In this document: positions 59,532 through 64,000 of the stretch, in pieces
Position numbering within the stretch: position 1 is the first letter of the stretch
Layout of the letters: every line of letters starts with the position of its first letter
Assembly (NCBI RefSeq): GCF_046098205.1
Contig: NZ_JBJURJ010000005.1
Location: forward strand, 310,001-374,000
DNA from: Paenibacillus_AR mesotrionivorans
GTDB taxonomy: Bacteria > Bacillota > Bacilli > Paenibacillales > NBRC-103111
Direction of reading: 5' to 3'
DNA: 64,000 nucleotides
The notes under the pieces: generated by a model
Told to the model about the DNA's origin: nothing
Databases searched by the model: none
Seen by the model: the letters and a program-made list of their open reading frames with translations, nothing else
Program-made: the position numbers and the translations under genes

Positions 59532-60599
59532 TTAAAGTTCTTTCATCGTAGGGTAATCGGTGTAACCCTCGTTACCGTTACCAGAGTACAATGTTTTAGG
59601 ATCTGCTTCATTCAAAGGAAAGCCTGCTTTAAGACGTTCAACTAAGTCCGGATTAGCTAATGACCATACTCCGACTGGCGCCATATCAGCAAGGCCATTA
59701 TCAATATCTACACTAAGATCTTGTAGAGCCCGTCCAGCTCTATTGACTAATAATGGATTTGGCCAGATGTTGCGAATTTCTCGGAGCAGTGTTTCGTTCC
59801 CTAAATGCATAACATGGAGGTAAGCTAAATGATATTGAGCTAATTCTTTTACAAGGTGAAGATAAACTTCAGGACCGTGTTGGCCTTCATTAATTCCGTT
59901 AAGAGGTGTTCCTGGAGAAATACGGAAGGCTGTTCGTTCTGCTCCAATTTCTTCAACAATTGCTTTCGTTACTTCAATTGCAAAGCGAGCTCTGTTCTCT
60001 ATCGATCCACCGTATTTATCCATTCGTGTATTAGAATTCTCCCCAATAAATTGATTAATCAGATAACCATTTGCTCCATGAATTTCAACGCCGTCAGCTC
60101 CTGCTTTAATAGCTGCCGCTGCTGCTTTCCGGAAGTCTGCAATTGTCGTTTGAATATCTTCTTCACTTAACTCTCTTGGAACGGGTATTTCCTGCATCCC
60201 TTTTGCCGTAAACATTTCTACACCGGGTGCAATCGCAGATGGTGCAACGGGTTGACGATGATGTGGTGTATTGTCGGGGTGCGAAACACGACCGACATGC
60301 ATTAATTGAATAAATATAAATCCGCCTGCTTCATGTACCGCATCCGTAACCTTTTTCCAACCCTCAATATGCTTTTCCGTATAGACGCCCGGTGACCTTA
60401 AGTAACCTTGACCATCATCAGAAGGTTGTGTACCTTCACTAATAATTAATCCCATTGACGCTCTTTGAGAATAATAAAGGGCGCTTAGCTCGCCTGGTGT
60501 ACCATCTTCTTGAGCTCTACTACGTGTCATTGGTGCCATCGCTAACCGATGAGGTAATTTCAGGTTACCAATTTTAATTTTGCTCCACAGTTTTTCCAT
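59532..60599 (-). CDS. Old-yellow-enzyme family alkene reductase
   Basis: A 355-residue FMN-dependent TIM-barrel enzyme. Landmarks are APMTRSRAQEDGTPGELSALYY, the GRVSHPDNTPHHRQPVAPSA loop, the substrate-binding region VEIHGANGYLINQFIGENSN with its conserved His and Asn, and RMDKYGGSIENRARF. Members reduce activated C=C bonds such as enones and nitro compounds. It sits beside a quinone-reductase-like gene and an SDR, so a small electrophile-detoxification cluster under TetR control is likely. Confidence 0.92.
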   Translation of the reverse strand: MEKLWSKIKIGNLKLPHRLAMAPMTRSRAQEDGTPGELSALYYSQRASMGLIISEGTQPSDDGQGYLRSPGVYTEKHIEGWKKVTDAVHEAGGFIFIQLMHVGRVSHPDNTPHHRQPVAPSAIAPGVEMFTAKGMQEIPVPRELSEEDIQTTIADFRKAAAAAIKAGADGVEIHGANGYLINQFIGENSNTRMDKYGGSIENRARFAIEVTKAIVEEIGAERTAFRISPGTPLNGINEGQHGPEVYLHLVKELAQYHLAYLHVMHLGNETLLREIRNIWPNPLLVNRAGRALQDLSVDIDNGLADMAPVGVWSLANPDLVERLKAGFPLNEADPKTLYSGNGNEGYTDYPTMKEL

Positions 60600-60653
60600 T
60601 TAAAGTTCCCTCTTTAATTTTAGTTTATTTTATTAACTCCAATGCTTTCTTGA

Positions 60654-60877
60654 TTATCGCTCCACTTTAGCCTGTGCGGATCTTACTGCATTTGTCATGA
60701 GCTTGCGAGGGAGTAACCGCGGCAAGAATGCCATGAACCTGTTATGCCCCCCTGTTATGATTAAAATCTTGCCCCGCAGGAATTCGCGATATCGTATGTC
60801 AGCCACCTGCCCAACCTCCATGACGCCGCTTCTAAAATTCCGCCCGACGCTCCAGTAATTAGTACCGTTTTGTTCAT
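60654..60877 (-). pseudogene. Internally deleted short-chain dehydrogenase
   Basis: The start reads MNKTVLITGASGGI, the nucleotide-binding beginning of an SDR, and is coupled to the preceding SDR stop (TGATG). It then jumps with a frame change into a typical C-terminal stretch: VADIRYREFLRGKILIITGG, then FMAFLPRLLPRKLMTNAVRSAQAKVER and stop at 60654, quoted here in pieces of the family pattern. Roughly 550 bp of the middle are missing, so it cannot be active. Confidence 0.8.
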
Positions 60878-61578
60878 CATTTCAGCTGTGGGTAAATAGC
60901 AGCTACACCGCCAGCGAGAGCACGCTGGAGTTGACGGCTCGGTTCATCAGCAAGAATTTCGAAGCTATCAGACTCTATTCCATCAATTGCAATTTTTGCA
61001 ATATCAGCAGGGTTGGACTTCGGAGCTTCAACACCCGATGTCATCTCTGTATCCATAAAGCCCACATGCAAGCCAGCTACTCTCACATTTTGAGGATACA
61101 GATTTAAGCGCAACTCGTTCGTCATTGCCCACGCAGCCGCCTTTGCAGCCGAATAAGCGCCTTCCCTCCCGCCACTACTGAACCATGATAATGCAGAAAG
61201 GATATTCAGTATGGATCCCCCACCATTCTTAATAAGAATAGGTGCGAAATTGCGAATCACGGATAACGTGCCAAAGAAGTGCGTATTAAATTCCAACTGG
61301 ATTTGATCGAGATCACCGTCAAGCAAAGTAGCTCCTGTAGCCGAGCCTGCATTGTTGATCAGGAGCGTAACATCTTGAGCTGCCATAGCAGCTGCCGCTA
61401 CCTCTTGAGGGTTCGTAATATCAAGCTTTACTGGAATTGCACCGGGAATGTCAACGGACTGCGGATTTCTGGCTCCGGCATACACCTTAGCTCCTCTGGA
61501 TATAAGTTCAAGGGTGAGATGGCGACCAAAACCTCGGTTCGCGCCAGTGACAAATGCAACTTGTTGAGAAATATTCAT
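60877..61578 (-). CDS. Short-chain dehydrogenase/reductase
   Basis: A 233-residue SDR with the NAD(P)-binding motif VTGANRGFG, NNAGSA and the catalytic YSAAK with a preceding Ser (NILSALSWFSSGG). The preceding Arg of TGANRG and GARN suggest NADP preference. GGAG lies before the ATG. Its promoter region holds ATTGAG palindromes that probably bind the TetR regulator encoded upstream. Confidence 0.9.
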   Translation of the reverse strand: MNISQQVAFVTGANRGFGRHLTLELISRGAKVYAGARNPQSVDIPGAIPVKLDITNPQEVAAAAMAAQDVTLLINNAGSATGATLLDGDLDQIQLEFNTHFFGTLSVIRNFAPILIKNGGGSILNILSALSWFSSGGREGAYSAAKAAAWAMTNELRLNLYPQNVRVAGLHVGFMDTEMTSGVEAPKSNPADIAKIAIDGIESDSFEILADEPSRQLQRALAGGVAAIYPQLK

Positions 61579-61676
61579 TATAATTTTCTCCTTTTATTAT
61601 ATTTTGTTTATGAAATTGTTTGTTGAAGCTATTCGATCTGCGTTTTGATACATAGTAGATACGGTAGCGAGTATTG

Positions 61677-61713
61677 CTCAATAAGCGCCTTATTGAGAAC
61701 GATCATTCTCAAT
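61677..61713. promoter_or_regulatory. Overlapping ATTGAG palindromes, probable TetR operators
   Basis: CTCAATAAGCGCCTTATTGAG (61677-61697; 9-bp arms) overlaps ATTGAGAA...TTCTCAAT (61692-61713; 8-bp arms around CGATCA). A half-site ATTGAGAACGATCA recurs at about 62525 upstream of the tetR gene, and AGAATG-TT-CATTCT lies at 61825-61838. The 336-base gap between the SDR and tetR genes holds no gene. Shared sites fit one TetR protein acting on itself and on the SDR unit. Confidence 0.7.
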
Positions 61714-61914
61714 GTCACAAAAAAAAGGGTGCCTTATCTGTTGTTTATGTTTGTTGTGTTGTTTAACTGCGCTGATAAACTTCACTGTAAAGCAAAGCTT
61801 TTTAGCTTCTTTCTGCGGTTTTTAAGAATGTTCATTCTAAAATGAGTATATAATATCCATCTGAAAGAGTTTGGAGTAGCAGAAGGGAGACTTTTCAATC
61901 TGAACTGACTACTC

Positions 61915-62493
61915 TCATTCTTCCAAAAGCTTCAACGAAATATGAGTAATACGGTGAAGCTTTTCTTTGGAAGCCGAGGTTCTTGCCATTACCCTTAACC
62001 CAATCCATACATTATGCAGGTATCCCGCCAATTCCTCTGCACTGTATGTGGAGGTGAATTCACCTTCACGCTGTCCCCAAAGAATAATCTCCTTGAGCAA
62101 TTGCTCTGCTGTCGTGAATGCTTTCGTGGCCTTGTTGTCCACCTCGACGTCACGCGCCGCCAATTCTACGGCCGAATTCACCATTAAGCAGCCGGCTGGC
62201 GAGTCCTCATCCCCGTCAATCATGAAGCTAAAAATAAACTGTAATGCCTCTGATGCGGTCTTGGATCGTTTAACCCCTCCTGCAAGCGCGGCGCTGATTT
62301 TGTCGTCAAACCGATCCATCGCTTTCAGGAACAGACTATGCTTATCTCCAAAAGTATCATACAAGCTTCTTCGATGAATACCCATATGCTCAACCAACTC
62401 GGACATGGACGTTTTCTCGTACCCCTGCTCCCAAAAGAGCCGCATCGCCTTATCCAAAACCTCTTTCTCTTCAAACTCCTTGCTTCTCGCCAT
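61915..62493 (-). CDS. TetR-family repressor
   Basis: About 192 residues. The helix-turn-helix region reads VLDKAMRLFWEQGYEKTSMS and ELVEHMGIHRRSLYDTFGDK, and the C-terminal TetR_C-type domain contains CLMVNSAVELAARDVEVD. ATG at 62493 has GGGAGGGAG upstream. The same operator half-site occurs upstream of this gene and of the SDR gene, so it likely represses both and responds to an electrophile. Confidence 0.9.
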   Translation of the reverse strand: MARSKEFEEKEVLDKAMRLFWEQGYEKTSMSELVEHMGIHRRSLYDTFGDKHSLFLKAMDRFDDKISAALAGGVKRSKTASEALQFIFSFMIDGDEDSPAGCLMVNSAVELAARDVEVDNKATKAFTTAEQLLKEIILWGQREGEFTSTYSAEELAGYLHNVWIGLRVMARTSASKEKLHRITHISLKLLEE

Positions 62494-62579
62494 ACCCAAC
62501 TCCCTCCCTTAATTAATATACCATATTGAGAACGATCAGTAAAGAAACGTCATGTTCTTTTTTTGAATCATTAGCTTTA

Positions 62580-63005
62580 TCATTTTTTGACCATAACGGA
62601 TAACTCGCCTTCAAAGACCTTTTCATCCTTGTCATTGAAAGTGGACAACAAAACTGTAACAATTCCCGTTTCACCCTGCTTTTCTTTAAGCGCTGTTACC
62701 TCCACAATGGTATGTAATTCGTCATCAGGGTAAACAGGTTTTACAAACCTAATATTATTCATAGCAGTTCCGGCGATAACATCATCACCATAACTGCCGG
62801 TTTCTACCCAAAGCTTAAATGAAACTGCTAATGTTTGAATTCCGGAAGCAATGATTCCGTTGAATCGTCCTTGCACTGCTTTCACTTCATCCAAATGCAT
62901 ATACTGCGGGTCGAAATCCGATGCAAATCTAATGATATCCCCTTTAGTTAATCTCATTGCTTTTGTATGAAACACTTGTCCGATGTAAAATTCACTAAAA
63001 CGCAT
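62580..63005 (-). CDS. MaoC-like (R)-hydratase/hot-dog domain protein
   Basis: About 141 residues with the MaoC-type hydratase signature: ASDFDPQYMHLDEVKA with catalytic Asp and His, then IIASGIQTLAV. Such proteins hydrate enoyl-CoA or enoyl-ACP. ATG at 63005 has GGAGG seven bases upstream. It is upstream of tetR on the same strand, but the substrate is unclear. Confidence 0.85.
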   Translation of the reverse strand: MRFSEFYIGQVFHTKAMRLTKGDIIRFASDFDPQYMHLDEVKAVQGRFNGIIASGIQTLAVSFKLWVETGSYGDDVIAGTAMNNIRFVKPVYPDDELHTIVEVTALKEKQGETGIVTVLLSTFNDKDEKVFEGELSVMVKK

Positions 63006-63140
63006 CAATACACCTCCCGATCAACTTGCTCAGCTTTTTTATATTACAGTACTGGTATATCAGCTTCAAGCTAGATGCCAAGCTCGACCGGCTTTTCCGT
63101 CGGGTGGATTGTTTTGTTTCCCCTGATCCGCGGCACCCGA

Positions 63141-63486
63141 TTAATATCGGTCCCATCCTACCCCCATATTGACCTCATCCCAGACCAGGCAATTTTTGAT
63201 TGTGAACCCCACTTTGCGCATCCAAATCACCATATAAGGGTACATTTGCCAATCTATGAATACGTAAATGTGTCGGCCTGTTTTCAATACACGATGGGCT
63301 TGCCGAAGCCATTGAAAGGTGAATCGTTGGTATTCCTGCAGGGTTAGATTGTCATTCTGGATCCTCCGGAATCTAGGCTTTCGCATCCGGGTTTGGGATG
63401 TACCGCTGAAGCCGAGGTTATAAGGAGGGTCTGTTACAAAAGGTTTCCATGAACGAGTAGAATCTGTTGAGAGAGAATCCAGGAAT
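63141..63486 (-). pseudogene. Fragment of a phage-type N6-adenine DNA methyltransferase
   Basis: The open stretch contains the catalytic motif TDPPYNLGFSGTSQTR followed by DNLTLQEYQRFTFQWLRQAH, RVLKTGRHIYVFIDWQMYPY and KNCLVWDEVNMGVGW, then a stop at 63141 where the family continues. The 5' end with the S-adenosylmethionine-binding part is also absent: an in-frame stop lies just above 63486. It is therefore a truncated remnant. Confidence 0.78.
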
Positions 63487-63564
63487 ATCTAATATAGACA
63501 GTCCGTTTAATATTCTAAAATGCCATCATTAGGATGCCTAACCTACTTAAACATCAATGTATGG

Positions 63565-63757
63565 GCCCATTTTTTGCCTATCCCGCACCAACAAATGCTG
63601 CCCTTCATATGATGGATTTGACTGTATCCCTATACCTTGTATCCGACAACTACCCAGGCAAGGAGGGGTGACTACATTGAAGGGCATCGATCACAAGAGC
63701 AAGTTCATCCTTACCCACCGCGAGCGCGAAGTATTCGAACTGTTGGTTCAGGACAAA
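63565..63757 (+). repeat. Right copy of the 193-bp gerE 5' duplication
   Basis: Matches 57711-57903 with five mismatches. This copy continues without interruption into the intact gerE gene. Confidence 0.92.
63587..63614 (+). promoter_or_regulatory. Sigma-K-like promoter of gerE
   Basis: ACC (63587-63589), a 16-base spacer and CATATGATG (63606-63614) match the mother-cell sigma-K pattern (mACm, then CATAnnnTA) apart from the last base. gerE is a known late mother-cell sigma-K gene. The left copy at about 57733-57760 keeps the same -10 and most of the -35 region. Confidence 0.6.
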
Positions 63758-63901
63758 ACCACCAAAGATATCGCGCAGCAGCTTTTCATCAGTGAAAAGA
63801 CTGTCAGGAACCACATCTCTAACGTTATGCAAAAATTAAACGTTAAAGGCCGTTCGCAAGCGGTCGTGGAACTGATCAAGCTTGGGGAATTGAAAATCTG
63901 A
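63677..63901 (+). CDS. gerE: GerE, late mother-cell transcription regulator
   Basis: A 74-residue LuxR/FixJ-type DNA-binding protein. LTHREREVFELLVQDKTTKD and LFISEKTVRNHISNVMQKLN closely resemble B. subtilis GerE, including the helix-turn-helix. It activates late spore-coat genes. TTG at 63677 has GGAGGGG upstream. The 5' end is duplicated at 57711, where it is truncated; only this copy is complete. Confidence 0.95.
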   Translation: MKGIDHKSKFILTHREREVFELLVQDKTTKDIAQQLFISEKTVRNHISNVMQKLNVKGRSQAVVELIKLGELKI

Positions 63902-63929
63902 TAGACCAATCCGCATACCCCATCCTTGG

Positions 63930-63973
63930 GCCTGTTGCCCGCCTTCATCATGAAGGCGGGTAGGGGCTTTTTT
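63930..63973 (+). terminator. Intrinsic terminator of gerE
   Basis: CCCGCCTTCA (63938-63947) pairs with TGAAGGCGGG (63951-63960) around a 3-base loop, with an outer GCC/GGC extension and a following T-run. Confidence 0.9.
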
Positions 63974-64000
63974 ATTTGCGGAACAAAAAGGAAATGTCTT

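Larger units (their letters stand above)
57904..63564. mobile_element. AT-richer island inserted at gerE
   Basis: The 5.7-kb segment between the two gerE copies is visibly richer in A+T than its flanks and carries oxidoreductases, SDR, TetR and MaoC genes plus two decayed genes. No integrase, transposase or terminal inverted repeat was seen. The gerE duplication suggests single-crossover (Campbell-type) integration of a circle carrying the 5' part of gerE, or a recombination-mediated replacement. Confidence 0.5.

Noticed and set aside
57904..63564. A prophage or transposon
   Set aside because: Apart from one methyltransferase fragment there are no phage genes, integrase, transposase or terminal inverted repeats.

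Overview
The window reads as chromosomal DNA of a spore-forming Bacillota of the Paenibacillus type. The evidence is a mid-range GC content, strong GGAGG ribosome binding sites with many TTG and GTG starts, a gerE spore-coat regulator with a sigma-K-like promoter, a YesM/YesN-type two-component pair next to glycoside hydrolases, a KtrB-type potassium transporter and an Mrp antiporter operon. No rRNA, tRNA, CRISPR array or intact transposase was seen.

Layout. 0-2.5 kb: nickel-pincer cofactor genes larB and larC1 on the plus strand, with the C-terminal half of LarC encoded separately and convergently on the minus strand. 2.5-15.5 kb: cell-surface region, with an M23 peptidase, a secreted transglutaminase-like protein behind two tandem c-di-GMP-I riboswitches, two giant LPXTG proteins and a sortase. 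15.5-33.7 kb: a TetR/hydrolase pair, then a polysaccharide-utilisation cluster (sulfatase, GH105, GH35, YesM/YesN sensor pair, orphan solute-binding lipoprotein, divergent AraC regulator), then a peptide/amino-acid catabolic operon (ornithine cyclodeaminase family, M19 dipeptidase, CocE/S15 hydrolase). 33.7-44.2 kb: KtrB, an RsiW-like anti-sigma factor without its sigma factor, and a six-gene Mrp operon in which MrpA and MrpB are fused. 44.4-51.3 kb: adenine deaminase under an adenine riboswitch with a GntR regulator and an MFS transporter, then a Zn/Cd P1B-ATPase convergent with an ArsR repressor. 51.3-57.6 kb: a candidate structured RNA, a decayed two-component pseudogene and an RR-HK-ABC operon. 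57.7-63.6 kb: an AT-richer island (oxidoreductases, SDR, TetR, MaoC, decayed SDR and DNA methylase) bracketed by a 193-bp duplication of the 5' end of gerE; the intact gerE follows.

The most unusual signal is non-coding. Three intergenic elements (9763-9948, 10224-10408, 44187-44371) share one geometry: two direct 25-bp units 50 bp apart, a 35-36-bp centre, then two inverted units 50 bp apart. All units start with CTAACG or a close variant, while unit interiors differ between elements but are similar within each. I do not recognise this as a named repeat family.

Other points of interest are the split and inverted larC, the tandem c-di-GMP riboswitches whose proximal member ends in a hairpin that can mask the ribosome binding site, a tandem 22-bp operator between the sulfatase and AraC genes, a promoter-proximal terminator in the mrp leader, and the gerE-flanked island. 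All functional calls come from reading the sequence against remembered family features; no database search was run.
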